This document shows positions 16,672-25,052 of a stretch of DNA of 64,000 nucleotides, piece after piece. The stretch covers positions 2,732,501-2,796,500 of the forward strand of contig NZ_CP065915.1 in NCBI RefSeq assembly GCF_016134045.1. The letters run 5' to 3'. Within the stretch, counting starts at the first letter, position 1. The number at the start of each line of letters is the position of its first letter. Source of the stretch: Pelagovum pacificum. GTDB taxonomy: Bacteria > Pseudomonadota > Alphaproteobacteria > Rhodobacterales > Rhodobacteraceae. A program made the position numbers and the translations under genes. Under the pieces are notes generated by a model. It was given only the letters and a program-made list of their open reading frames with translations, ran no database searches and was not told the origin of the DNA.

Positions 16672-18483
16672 ATGAAAAGCCCCCTGTTCGACGTTGACAG
16701 CTCCGGTGCCCGCAACCTCGGCGATCTGCCCGAGTGGGACCTGACAGACCTCTACGAGAGCCCCGACTCCGCCGACTTCAAGCGCGACATGGACTGGCTG
16801 GAGGCCGCCTGCGCCGATTTCGCCCGCGACTACGAAGGCAAGCTCGAGACGCTCGATGCCGCCGACATGCTCGAGGCCGTCCGCCGGTACGAGAAGATCG
16901 ACGTCGTCGGCGGGCGCATCATGTCCTACGCGGGCCTGCGGTACTACCAGGTCACCACCGACTCCGACCGGGGCAAGTTCCTGACGGACGCGCAGGACCG
17001 GATGACCTCCTACACCACGCCGCTGGTCTTCTGGGGGCTGGAGTTCAACCGCCTCTCCGACGACCACGTCGAGGGCCTGCTGAACGAGAGCGACGAACTC
17101 GCCCGCTACAAGCCGATCTTCGACCGGATGCGCGCGATGCGGCCCTACCAGCTGTCCGACGAGCTCGAGAAATTCCTGCACGACCAGTCCACCGTCGGTG
17201 GTACCGCGTGGAACAAGTTGTTCGATGAGACGATCGCCGGGCTGACCTTCACGGTCGACGGTGAAGAAAACGGCATCGAGGGGACGCTCAACTACCTGAC
17301 CGAGCAGGACCGCGCCAAGCGCGAGGCGGCGTTCCATGCGCTTACCGACGTCTTCGGCCAGAACATTCGTACCTTCGCGCGCGTCCACAACACGCTCGCC
17401 AAGGAGAAGGAGATCGAGGACCGCTGGCGCGGGATGCCGACACCGCAGACCGGCCGGCACCTCGCCAACCATGTCGAGCCGGAAGTCGTGCAGGCCCTGC
17501 GCGACGCCGTGGTCGACGCCTACCCCCGCCTGTCGCACCGCTACTACGGGCTGAAGGCGAAGTGGCTTGGTCTCGACAGGATGCAGGTCTGGGATCGCAA
17601 CGCGCCGCTGCCGATGGAAAGCGACCGCATCGTCGACTGGGACGAGGCGAAGGGCATCGTGATGGACGCCTACGGATCGTTCGATCCGCGCATGGCCGAC
17701 ATCGCGCAGCCGTTCTTCGAAAAGGGCTGGATCGACGCGCCGGTGAAGCCCGGCAAGTCGCCCGGCGCCTTCGCCCACCCGACGGTGACGGACGCGCACC
17801 CCTACGTGCTGCTGAACTACCTCGGCAAGCCGCGGGACGTGATGACGCTGGCGCACGAGCTCGGCCACGGCGTGCACCAGGTCCTCGCCGCCGGACAGGG
17901 GGAGCTGCTGTCCTCCACACCGCTGACCCTGGCCGAGACGGCGTCGGTGTTCGGCGAGATGCTGACCTTCCGCAAGTTGCTCGCCGGTGCCCCGGACGAG
18001 GCGGAGAAGAAGGTCCTGCTGGCCGGCAAGGTCGAGGACATGATCAACACGGTGGTCCGCCAGATCGCCTTCTACGATTTCGAGTGCAAGTTGCATGACG
18101 CCCGTCGCGGCGGAGAGCTGACGCCCGACGACATCAACGCGCTCTGGATGTCGGTGCAGGCCGAAAGCCTCGGCCCCGTCTTCGACTTCGCACCGGGTTA
18201 TGAGACCTTCTGGGCCTACATCCCGCACTTCGTCCACTCGCCCTTCTACGTCTACGCCTATGCCTTCGGCGACGGCCTCGTGAACGCGCTCTACGCCGTC
18301 TACGAAGAGAGCGGCGAGAGCTTCAACGACAAGTACTTCGCGATGCTCAAGGCGGGCGGGTCGATGCACCACAAGGAGCTTCTGGCGCCGTTCGGCCTGG
18401 ACGCGTCTGACCCGGCCTTCTGGAACAAGGGCCTTTCGATGATCGAAGGGTTCATCGACGAGCTCGAGGCGATGGAATCGTGA
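16672..18483 (+). CDS. pepF: M3 family oligoendopeptidase (PepF-type)
   Basis: A 603-residue cytoplasmic zinc metallopeptidase that degrades oligopeptides. The zinc-binding motif HELGH is at residues 395-399 (within TLAHELGHGVHQVL) and the third ligand lies in the TLAETASVFGE block about 25 residues later. The C-terminal HxxHxPFYVYAYAFGD-like block (HFVHSPFYVYAYAFGDGL) is typical of PepF/clade 3 M3 enzymes. The start at 16672 follows GGAG by 8 bp; an upstream in-frame ATG at 16636 overlaps the SDR gene. The GTG start of the GNAT gene overlaps the stop. Confidence 0.93.
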   Translation: MKSPLFDVDSSGARNLGDLPEWDLTDLYESPDSADFKRDMDWLEAACADFARDYEGKLETLDAADMLEAVRRYEKIDVVGGRIMSYAGLRYYQVTTDSDRGKFLTDAQDRMTSYTTPLVFWGLEFNRLSDDHVEGLLNESDELARYKPIFDRMRAMRPYQLSDELEKFLHDQSTVGGTAWNKLFDETIAGLTFTVDGEENGIEGTLNYLTEQDRAKREAAFHALTDVFGQNIRTFARVHNTLAKEKEIEDRWRGMPTPQTGRHLANHVEPEVVQALRDAVVDAYPRLSHRYYGLKAKWLGLDRMQVWDRNAPLPMESDRIVDWDEAKGIVMDAYGSFDPRMADIAQPFFEKGWIDAPVKPGKSPGAFAHPTVTDAHPYVLLNYLGKPRDVMTLAHELGHGVHQVLAAGQGELLSSTPLTLAETASVFGEMLTFRKLLAGAPDEAEKKVLLAGKVEDMINTVVRQIAFYDFECKLHDARRGGELTPDDINALWMSVQAESLGPVFDFAPGYETFWAYIPHFVHSPFYVYAYAFGDGLVNALYAVYEESGESFNDKYFAMLKAGGSMHHKELLAPFGLDASDPAFWNKGLSMIEGFIDELEAMES

Positions 18484-18956
18484 GCGGCGTGAGCCTCCGG
18501 CCGCTGCCGCGGACGGAGGTCGCCTCCGTCCATCACCTCGAACTGCCCGAGGTGCAGATGCCCTTTGCCGGACGGATGACCGACATCACGGTCGGCGATC
18601 CCGAGGACGTCGATTATCACGCGGTCGAGGCGGAGGATGCCGTCATCGGCTTCTTCAAGATCGACACGGCCTACCGCGAGCGGCTTGGCTTTGGAGGCCC
18701 CGAAGATCTCGGCTTCCGCTTTTTCCTGATCGACCACCGCTATCAGGGGCGTGGTTACGCCAAGGCGGTGATGGCCGCCCTGCCCGACTACCTGCGTCAG
18801 CATTACCCGGGCCGGTCCGTCGTGTGGCTGACGGTGAACTTGAAGAACCACCGGGCCTACCAAATCTACCTCTCCGCCGGGTGGGAGGACACGGGCGACC
18901 AGTACGAAGGCGGCCCATCGGGCCCGCAGCACGTCATGCGGCTGTCGCTCGACTGA
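18480..18956 (+). CDS. GNAT family N-acetyltransferase
   Basis: A 158-residue acetyltransferase. The acetyl-CoA-binding motif A is FFLIDHRYQGRGYAKAVMAA (R-G-x-G-Y-A type), followed by VWLTVNLKNHRAYQIYLSAG in motif B. The start is a GTG that overlaps the stop codon of the peptidase gene, which indicates coupled translation. Substrate unknown; members modify amino groups of proteins, polyamines or small molecules. Confidence 0.88.
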   Translation: MSGVSLRPLPRTEVASVHHLELPEVQMPFAGRMTDITVGDPEDVDYHAVEAEDAVIGFFKIDTAYRERLGFGGPEDLGFRFFLIDHRYQGRGYAKAVMAALPDYLRQHYPGRSVVWLTVNLKNHRAYQIYLSAGWEDTGDQYEGGPSGPQHVMRLSLD

Positions 18957-18978
18957 CCGGGATCGGTCGGGAGCAGTC

Positions 18979-19281
18979 TCAGTCGAGGTCGGTCCAGGGC
19001 CAGGGCTTCACGTCGCTGGCGGCTGTCTGGTAGCGGGCAGCCTTGGCGATCCAGATGCCGAGGTCGGTGCCGAAATCGGCAAGCCGCTCGTTCGGCTCGT
19101 CCTTGTTGAAGATCATGATGACGAACTGGATGACTGTCGCGACGCTGAGAACCGTGTTCGCGATCGAGATCATCACGGCGATCAGCACAACATGCACCAG
19201 CCGCATCAGGAGATGTTCCTTCCCGGCGGGCTCTTCCTGCTCGCCGTGGATCCGGCCCATCACCTTGTCCTCGTCGTTCAT
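18979..19281 (-). CDS. DUF4389 membrane protein
   Basis: A 100-residue protein of DUF4389, unknown function. A polar N-terminus of about 25 residues is followed by one long hydrophobic segment (about 27-58, LVHVVLIAVMISIANTVLSV and on) and a polar C-terminus ending WPWTDLD, near the P-F-P/W motif typical of this family. It converges with the GNAT gene, 22 bp away, and has no partner genes on its strand nearby. Confidence 0.8.
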   Translation of the reverse strand: MNDEDKVMGRIHGEQEEPAGKEHLLMRLVHVVLIAVMISIANTVLSVATVIQFVIMIFNKDEPNERLADFGTDLGIWIAKAARYQTAASDVKPWPWTDLD

Positions 19282-19359
19282 GGCCCCTCTCCTGCCTGAC
19301 CTGCGCCGGTTCCTTGTCGACCATTCGGGGTGTCCGGCGCAAGGTGCAGGCGGCGGGGC

Positions 19360-20070
19360 TCAGGCGAGAAGCGACTTCATGACCGCCTCGTTGCTTTCGT
19401 TCACCTCGCTCTCGGAGCGGGCGATGGCCGGAGTCGCGCGCGACCACTGACCGGTCTCGACGCAATCGAGCATCAGCGCGGCGACATCCTCGTGCCGGGC
19501 CCGGATCAGGCCCTCGGCGATCTCGTCCTCGGTGACGACGGAATCGTCGGTGCGGGGGCCTTCCATCAGCCAGCCGGGGCGCACGGCAGTCCAGTCGAGC
19601 CGGCTTTGGGCGAGGTCCGCCTCCATCTGCTCCATCTGGTCGAGCACGTTGGTCAGCGCCGGCGCGGTGCCGAGCCGGAACAGCAGCGGCCCCCGTTCGG
19701 AATTGGCGACGAAGGTCGCCGACATGACGACGATGCGCTCGATCCCCTCCGCCTTCATCGCGTCGGCGATCCGCGCCGTCCCCTTTGTGTAGAGCGGCGG
19801 TGGATCAGCAAGCGTGCCGATGTCGTTGCCGACGCCAAGCGCCGAGATCACGGCTTTCGAGCCGCGTAGCGCCGGGGCGAGATCGCCGCCCAGCACGTCG
19901 GCCTCGATCTGCGTCGCGGCATCGGGCGCGTAAGGGTCGCCGCCCACGTCGGAGGCGACGACCTTGTAGCCACGCTCCAGCGCCTGCTGCACGAGGGCGC
20001 GACCGGTGCGGCCGGAAGCGCCGAAGATGGTGATCTGGGCGGGCGGGGTGATGGGGGATGCGGTGCTCAT
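19360..20070 (-). CDS. NAD(P)H-binding protein, NmrA/atypical SDR type
   Basis: A 236-residue Rossmann-fold protein. The nucleotide-binding loop is ITIFGASGRTGRALVQQALE (G-x-x-G-x-x-G), then RGYKVVASDVGG, and ALRGSKAVISALGVG. It lacks the Y-x3-K pair of classical SDRs, as in the NAD(P)H-binding (SDR_a) group related to NmrA and biliverdin reductase B, which act as small-molecule reductases or redox sensors. It follows the Gfo/Idh/MocA gene on the same strand after 37 bp, so co-transcription is likely. Confidence 0.86.
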   Translation of the reverse strand: MSTASPITPPAQITIFGASGRTGRALVQQALERGYKVVASDVGGDPYAPDAATQIEADVLGGDLAPALRGSKAVISALGVGNDIGTLADPPPLYTKGTARIADAMKAEGIERIVVMSATFVANSERGPLLFRLGTAPALTNVLDQMEQMEADLAQSRLDWTAVRPGWLMEGPRTDDSVVTEDEIAEGLIRARHEDVAALMLDCVETGQWSRATPAIARSESEVNESNEAVMKSLLA

Positions 20071-20107
20071 GTCAGCTGAACGCCGACCGGCACCCGCAGG
20101 GTCCCGA

Positions 20108-21079
20108 TCAGTCCGCCGCCGCGATCACCATGTCGATCATCTGCTGCGTTCCGCGCGAGAATTCCAACGGACAGGGATAGTCCGCCTCGCCCCGCACTGC
20201 GCGGCCGAAGTTCTCGACCTGGATGATATACTGGTTCACGCCGGGAAAGCGTTCGGTCGTGCGGCTGCCGGTGTCCGTCTCGAGATGCAGCTCCGCCTGA
20301 TCGAAACCGCCGGCGTTGAACGGACAGGACAGCGTGATGACGCCCTTTTCGCCGTGAAAGGTGATCTGCTGGCGCGGAAAGGCCCGCATCGAGACCATCC
20401 CGGAATAGCCGAACCCCGGAAAGCGCACCTGCGTCTGCACGAAAACATCGACGTCGTTCTCGCGCCGGATGGTCGAGGCCTCGACCGCCTCCGGCTCCTG
20501 GCCGGAGACGAACCGCACCGACCCGAAAGCATAGACCCCGATGTCGCCCAGAGCGCCGCCGCCCGTCTCCGGCCGGTTGCGGATGTTGTCGGTGTCCGAC
20601 CGGTTGTCGAAGGTGAAGGCACAGTCGACATGTACGAGATCGCCGATCGTGCCGTCCGCAACGAGCTGCCGGGCGCGGATGAACTGCGGGTGATGGACGA
20701 TCATGTAGGCTTCGGCGGCTACCAGCCCCGTCTCGTCCCGCTTCGCGATCACCGGGGCGAAGTCGTCCGCCGCCATGGCAAGCGGCTTCTCGACAAGCAC
20801 GTGCTTGCCTGCGTCGAGCGCCTTCAGCGCCCATTCGACGTGCAGGTGGTTCGGCAGCGGGATGTAGACGACATCGACGTCCGGGTCGGCGAGCAGCGCC
20901 TCGTAGCTGTCATGCACCTTCAGCGTCGGCGCGAAGGCCTTGAACCCCTCGGCCTTCTCCGGGCTCGACGTGGCGAGCGCATAGAGCTCCGCCCCCTCGG
21001 CCGCATGAATGGCGCGGGCCATCTGGCCCTTGGCGAAGTTCGACGCACCCAGAACGCCCCAACGGATATGCTTGGTCAT
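20108..21079 (-). CDS. Gfo/Idh/MocA family oxidoreductase
   Basis: A 323-residue NAD(P)-dependent sugar/inositol-type dehydrogenase. Rossmann motif GVLGASNFAKGQMA near the start; the family signature EKPLAM with the conserved Lys lies at about 95-100; the C-terminal alpha/beta domain carries FTFDNRSDTDNIRNRPETGG and GALGDIGVYAFG, where Asp and Tyr occupy usual catalytic positions. The start at 21079 follows a perfect AGGAGG site. It is divergent from the SDR gene at 21199, sharing a 119-bp promoter region. The substrate is unknown. Confidence 0.92.
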   Translation of the reverse strand: MTKHIRWGVLGASNFAKGQMARAIHAAEGAELYALATSSPEKAEGFKAFAPTLKVHDSYEALLADPDVDVVYIPLPNHLHVEWALKALDAGKHVLVEKPLAMAADDFAPVIAKRDETGLVAAEAYMIVHHPQFIRARQLVADGTIGDLVHVDCAFTFDNRSDTDNIRNRPETGGGALGDIGVYAFGSVRFVSGQEPEAVEASTIRRENDVDVFVQTQVRFPGFGYSGMVSMRAFPRQQITFHGEKGVITLSCPFNAGGFDQAELHLETDTGSRTTERFPGVNQYIIQVENFGRAVRGEADYPCPLEFSRGTQQMIDMVIAAAD

Positions 21080-21198
21080 CACCACCTCCTCTGATCGCGC
21101 GCAGCAAACGACAGCGGGACCCGGATTGAAAGCCCCCATCCGGAGTTGACCCTGCCGACGCGCCCCCTAGGGTTCGCAGGCAAGTGGAGGATCAACTT

Positions 21199-21936
21199 AT
21201 GGCACAACTCGACGGACAAATCGCCGTGGTCACGGGCGCGAGCGGCGGCATCGGCGCTGCCATCGCGAAGGCTCTCGCCGACGCAGGCGCGACGGTCTGG
21301 GGCGTGGCCCGCGACGAGGGCAAACTGAAAGAGGCGATCGGCGACACCTGCAAGGTGCGCAGCGTCGACCTGACCGATCAGGCGTCGGTCGAGAAGACCT
21401 TCACCGCGATCCGCGAGGAAGAAGGCCGGATCGACATCCTGTTCAACAATGCGGGTCGCTTCCACTCCCTCGCCGGTGTGCACGAATGTGACGTCGACGA
21501 CTGGTGGATGGACATGACGGTCAACGTGAAGGGCATCCTGATGTCCTGCCGCACCGTCCTGCCGATGATGATGGAGGCCGGCACCGGCACGATCATCAAC
21601 ATGAACGGCGGCCGCCCGATCGGCGGGACGGCCTATGCATCCAGCAAGGCGGCGGTCGTGCAGATGACCGAGCTGATGGCGAAGGAGCTCGAACATCTCG
21701 GCCGCTCCGACATCCGAGTCCTGCTGGCCAACCCGGGGCTCGTGATGACGGAGATGACCGAGTACCAGCGCGACACGCCCGGCGGTCAGTTCTGGATCCC
21801 CGGCGTGGGTGAGGCGCTCAAGGCGGGCAACACCCGCAAGCCGGAGGAGATCGCCGCGATGACCGTGCGCATGCTCGGCGAAGCGACGGTGTCCGACAAC
21901 GGACGCATGTTCGATCCGGACGGCTGGGTCGCCTGA
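21199..21936 (+). CDS. SDR family oxidoreductase
   Basis: A 245-residue classical short-chain dehydrogenase. Cofactor motif VVTGASGGIGAAIAKALA, NNAG in ILFNNAGRFH, Ser replaced by the stretch NMNGGRPIGG before the Y-x3-K pair in AYASSK; the usual Ser of the triad is not obvious, which may matter for activity. The ATG at 21199 sits 8 bp after GGAGG and is preferred over an in-frame GTG at 21184. Its stop overlaps the start of the MpaB-type gene. Confidence 0.9.
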   Translation: MAQLDGQIAVVTGASGGIGAAIAKALADAGATVWGVARDEGKLKEAIGDTCKVRSVDLTDQASVEKTFTAIREEEGRIDILFNNAGRFHSLAGVHECDVDDWWMDMTVNVKGILMSCRTVLPMMMEAGTGTIINMNGGRPIGGTAYASSKAAVVQMTELMAKELEHLGRSDIRVLLANPGLVMTEMTEYQRDTPGGQFWIPGVGEALKAGNTRKPEEIAAMTVRMLGEATVSDNGRMFDPDGWVA

Positions 21937-22793
21937 TGCGCCGGTCGGCCTGGGCGCGGGAGATCGAAACTCTCGACCCCGAGGTCGACTTCGAGCGTAT
22001 CGGCTACCTCCTCGCCACCTGCGAGTTCGCGTGGGACACGGAAAAGGCGCTGCAATTCGCGCTGTTCCGGACCTACGCGGTGCCGTCCATTTCCGGACTG
22101 CTGTCGCGCACCGGCGAATTCTCCCGCCGACCGCTGAAGCGCTACGACGACACCGAGCTTCTGCTGGCCGAGGTTGCGGAGAACGGCCTCGGCTCCGACA
22201 GGGGCCGGGCCGCCGTCGACCGGATGAACGACATGCACGGCCGCTACCGTATCGCCAACGCGGACATGGTCTACGTCCTCAGCACCTTCGTGCTGGAGCC
22301 GGTGCGCTGGCTCCAGAGATACGGCAAACGTCCCCTGACGGAGCGCGAGAAGCGCGCCGGGCTGATCTACTACCGTGACCTTGGGGCGCGCATGGGCATC
22401 CGCGATATGCCGGAGAGCCTCGACGCGTTCGACACGTTCAACCGCGCCTACGAGGCGGAACACTTCCGCTATGCCGACAGCAACGCCGAGATCGGGTGCG
22501 CGACCCGGGACCTGCTGATGTCCTTCTACCTGCCCCGACGGCTGGCCCGTATCGGACACCCGTTCATTTACGCATTGATGGACGATCCATTGCGGGAGGC
22601 GATGGGTTTTCCCCGTCCGCCCCGCTGGATCGTAGGGCTGGTGAAGGGTGGGCTGCGCCTGCGCGCGCAGGCCCTGCGCGTGCTCCCCGCGCGGCGCAAG
22701 CCGCGGCTCGTGACGCGGAAACGGCGGGTCGGCTATCCCGGTGGCTACGACATCGCGTCGCTCGGCACCTTCAAGACCCCGGCGAGCCGGTAG
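21936..22793 (+). CDS. Oxygenase MpaB family protein (DUF2236)
   Basis: A 285-residue protein of the MpaB/latex-clearing oxygenase catalytic family (DUF2236), thought to bind haem. Seen: FALFRTYAVPSISGLLSRTG near residues 45-63, conserved in the family, RMNDMHGRYRIANADMVYVL with the presumed haem-ligand His, and RDLGARMGI. The C-terminus is strongly basic. The start codon overlaps the stop of the SDR gene by one base, so the pair is translationally coupled and may oxidise a common substrate (inference). It ends at a terminator. Confidence 0.82.
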   Translation: MRRSAWAREIETLDPEVDFERIGYLLATCEFAWDTEKALQFALFRTYAVPSISGLLSRTGEFSRRPLKRYDDTELLLAEVAENGLGSDRGRAAVDRMNDMHGRYRIANADMVYVLSTFVLEPVRWLQRYGKRPLTEREKRAGLIYYRDLGARMGIRDMPESLDAFDTFNRAYEAEHFRYADSNAEIGCATRDLLMSFYLPRRLARIGHPFIYALMDDPLREAMGFPRPPRWIVGLVKGGLRLRAQALRVLPARRKPRLVTRKRRVGYPGGYDIASLGTFKTPASR

Positions 22794-22795
22794 CC

Positions 22796-22839
22796 CGGAC
22801 AGCGAAAGGGCCCGCCGATTGGCAGGCCCTGTCCGTTTT
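22796..22839. terminator. Intrinsic terminator between MpaB-type gene and rpoH
   Basis: A stem GGGCC/GGCCC (22808-22812 with 22825-22829), extended inward by GCC/GGC around loop GATT and outward by CGGACAG/CTGTCCG, is followed by GTTTT on the plus strand. It sits between convergent genes and can serve both. Confidence 0.72.
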
Positions 22840-22871
22840 CCGATACGTGTCGTCTATCGGGCACGTGTCGC

Positions 22872-23768
22872 TCAGACGGCGGCGAGCATGCCCTTTTCCT
22901 TGGCGAGCTCCTGCATCCGTTTCTGCAGCTTCTCGAACGCGCGCACCTCGATCTGGCGGATCCGTTCGCGGCTGACGTCGTACTGGCCCGACAGCTCCTC
23001 GAGCGTCACGACCTCGTCCTGCAGACGGCGCTGCACGAGGATGTCCTTCTCGCGGTCGTTCAGAACATCCATCGCCTCGGCCAGAAGTTCACGACGGGCG
23101 GTCAGCTCATCCTGCTCTTCGTAGTCGGAGGCGGTGTTGGCACTGTCGTCTTCGAGCCAGTCCTGCCACTGCGTCGCGCTGTCGCCTTCGCTGCCGATCA
23201 TGGCGTTCAGGGAGGCATCGCCACCGGACAGGCGGCGGTTCATCGAGACCACCTCGTCCTCGGTCACGCCGAGGTCGGTCGCGATGCGCTGCACGTTCTC
23301 GGGCCGCAGGTCGCCATCTTCCAGCGCGCCGATGCGGGCCTTGGCCTTGCGCAGGTTGAAGAAAAGTTTCTTCTGCGCCGACGTCGTGCCAAGCTTTACG
23401 AGCGACCATGACCGCAGGATGTATTCCTGGATCGAGGCGCGGATCCACCACATGGCATAGGTGGCGAGGCGGAAGCCCTTCTCGGGATCAAAGCGTTTCA
23501 CGGCCTGCATGAGGCCGACGTTCGCTTCCGAGATGACCTCGGCCTGGGGGAGGCCGTAGCCGCGATAGCCCATCGCGATCTTCGCCGCGAGGCGCAGGTG
23601 GCTCGTCACCATCTTGTGGGCCGCCTCGGTGTCCTCATGGTCCACCCAGCGCTTGGCCAGCATGTATTCCTCTTCCGGTTCCAGCATCGGGAACTTCCGG
23701 ATTTCCTGAAGGTAACGGTTCAGGCCCTGTTCCGGCGAGGGAGCCGGAAGATTTGCATATGTCGACAT
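22872..23768 (-). CDS. rpoH: RNA polymerase sigma-32 factor RpoH
   Basis: Alternative sigma factor for the heat-shock regulon, 298 residues. Region 2 contains HLRLAAKIAMGYRGYGL and the -10 recognition helix ATYAMWWIRASIQEYIL; the RpoH box is KKLFFNLRKAK near residue 135; region 4 has LEELSGQYDVSRERIRQIEV with the -35 helix. I start at the ATG at 23768, preceded by AAGGGGACAG; the longer in-frame start at 23873 covers the promoter region. Rhodobacterales often carry two rpoH genes; this one, beside rluD, fits the RpoH-I type. It was probably once directly downstream of rluD. Confidence 0.96.
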   Translation of the reverse strand: MSTYANLPAPSPEQGLNRYLQEIRKFPMLEPEEEYMLAKRWVDHEDTEAAHKMVTSHLRLAAKIAMGYRGYGLPQAEVISEANVGLMQAVKRFDPEKGFRLATYAMWWIRASIQEYILRSWSLVKLGTTSAQKKLFFNLRKAKARIGALEDGDLRPENVQRIATDLGVTEDEVVSMNRRLSGGDASLNAMIGSEGDSATQWQDWLEDDSANTASDYEEQDELTARRELLAEAMDVLNDREKDILVQRRLQDEVVTLEELSGQYDVSRERIRQIEVRAFEKLQKRMQELAKEKGMLAAV

Positions 23769-23802
23769 GTCTGTCCCCTTCCCCATGTATATGGGCTTAA
23801 CA

Positions 23803-23834
23803 TGAATGTGGTCGCGGGAACGGCCGGATTCAAG
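23803..23834 (-). promoter_or_regulatory. Possible sigma-32-type promoter of rpoH
   Basis: On the minus strand CTTGAA (23834-23829) and CCACATTCA (23811-23803), 17 bp apart, resemble a heat-shock promoter and lie about 35 bp before the rpoH start, which would give autoregulation. The -10 match is imperfect. A GAGTC (GANTC methylation site) overlaps its upstream edge. Confidence 0.4.
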
Positions 23835-23940
23835 ACTCAGTAGTTCAGTTTTCCTAACGAAAGATGAACGCACCTAGCGCAAGGATAAAGAGGCGTTTCA
23901 GTGCATTCACGCACAAGTGCCCCTATCTTACGGGCTTAAC

Positions 23941-23985
23941 CTCGCAGAGTTGTGCAGAGTTCCTGCATGTCCTGCGGCATTTCGG
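23941..23985. repeat. 45-bp direct repeat, left copy (old rluD 3' end)
   Basis: Identical over 45 positions to 25072-25116. Continuing leftward on the minus strand it gives a Gly codon and TAA, so it preserves the presumed ancestral rluD stop. It ends one base from the sulfotransferase stop codon. Confidence 0.95.
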
Positions 23986-23986
23986 T

Positions 23987-24889
23987 TCACCAGCTGTAGC
24001 CGAGCCGTTCCACGGCGTTTGGAAACGCCTCCTTGAACGCGGCGGTCAACTCATCGTCGTAGGTCTTGCGCCATACCTCTGTTCGCCCCGATGTGACGTG
24101 AGCTTTCGAGACATGCGCATCCGGATTGAAGAGCGACCGCTTATAAGCTGCGGTAAGTGCAAGCGGCATCCACGCCGGACGAACTCCTAGGTGCCTGAAG
24201 ATGCGGTCGAACGGGCTTAGCGTCCGATCCGCCATCAGGTCTTCCAGTTTGACGAACAGTGTATTGGCGTGCGCCGGAGAATCCACGCACGCCAACATCT
24301 TGGAGGTGACCCGGCCACCAGAATGTTTGAACTCCCAAATAAGCCGTGTCCGATCATCCGGCAGAGAGTTGATCTTCTCTTGGTAAGTCATGCCGTCGAG
24401 ATCGTCGTAGATCGACTCTTTCCGGTGCAACCAGGCCTCACTCGATTTCTTGTGGTACTTCATCGCCGAGATGATGACGTCCCGCGGATCGCGCAGGATC
24501 ACGACGGTCGGATGCTTCGCCGGGTCGAGGCCGAGACTTTCGAAGTCGCTATGGTTGTGGCGACAGATGTGCCACTGCTCCGCGGGCTCACTTGCGCCAT
24601 CTCGCCACATCCCGAGACCTGCCGCCGACGAAAAGTCGCTGAGTACGGTCGACATCAGGACCGTGCCGACCTTGTGAAAGGTCCCCACCAGACACTTTTC
24701 CGAAAGCGCGGCTTCGCCGGATGTTCGGCCGATCTCCGCAAGCGCTGCAAGCTCCCGCCGGTTGGCAGTCCGCCGCGAAAGGTCATTGATCCGACTGAAT
24801 TTGGCACCCCGGACCTTCGTCAGAACGCGAGAGAGCCTGCTATTGAAGTCTGGTGAATCCGCCCGAGCCGACAAAGGAACTCCCAACAT
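23987..24889 (-). CDS. Sulfotransferase domain protein
   Basis: A 300-residue PAPS-dependent sulfotransferase. The 5'-phosphosulfate loop is GTFHKVGTVLMSTVL (about 69-83; K-x-G-T core) and the 3'-phosphate region ILRDPRDVIISAMKYH follows at about 130. The C-terminus ends AFKEAFPNAVERLGYSW, typical of the family. Such enzymes sulfate carbohydrates, lipids or small molecules; one possible target is surface polysaccharide, given the capsule genes nearby (inference). It is the cargo of the inserted cassette and reads toward rpoH. No clear ribosome site precedes the ATG, and the frame stays open upstream, so the start is uncertain. Codon use is less GC-rich than in neighbours. Confidence 0.85.
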   Translation of the reverse strand: MLGVPLSARADSPDFNSRLSRVLTKVRGAKFSRINDLSRRTANRRELAALAEIGRTSGEAALSEKCLVGTFHKVGTVLMSTVLSDFSSAAGLGMWRDGASEPAEQWHICRHNHSDFESLGLDPAKHPTVVILRDPRDVIISAMKYHKKSSEAWLHRKESIYDDLDGMTYQEKINSLPDDRTRLIWEFKHSGGRVTSKMLACVDSPAHANTLFVKLEDLMADRTLSPFDRIFRHLGVRPAWMPLALTAAYKRSLFNPDAHVSKAHVTSGRTEVWRKTYDDELTAAFKEAFPNAVERLGYSW

Positions 24890-25052
24890 GAAGAGGACAC
24901 TGAAAACTTTAGATCGAAATCCGGACCACCATACATCCTTTAACAGCCTAAGGAAGAGAGCTGACCACGATAGTGCAGACTTTGTCGCCGACGAGCAGGA
25001 TGAACGGCGGTACGCCCAAACACTAAGCGCCGACGGGACAAAAGTTCGCTAG
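24888..25052 (+). CDS. Small ORF within the cassette, unknown
   Basis: A 54-residue frame starting MKRTLKTLDRNPDHHTSFNS, highly charged, with AAGGAA 8 bp before its ATG. Its start codon overlaps that of the sulfotransferase on the other strand by two bases (shared CATG). It ends just past the altered rluD stop, overlapping rluD by four bases. I see no known domain. It may be chance, but the ribosome site is better than that of the sulfotransferase. Confidence 0.3.
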   Translation: MKRTLKTLDRNPDHHTSFNSLRKRADHDSADFVADEQDERRYAQTLSADGTKVR

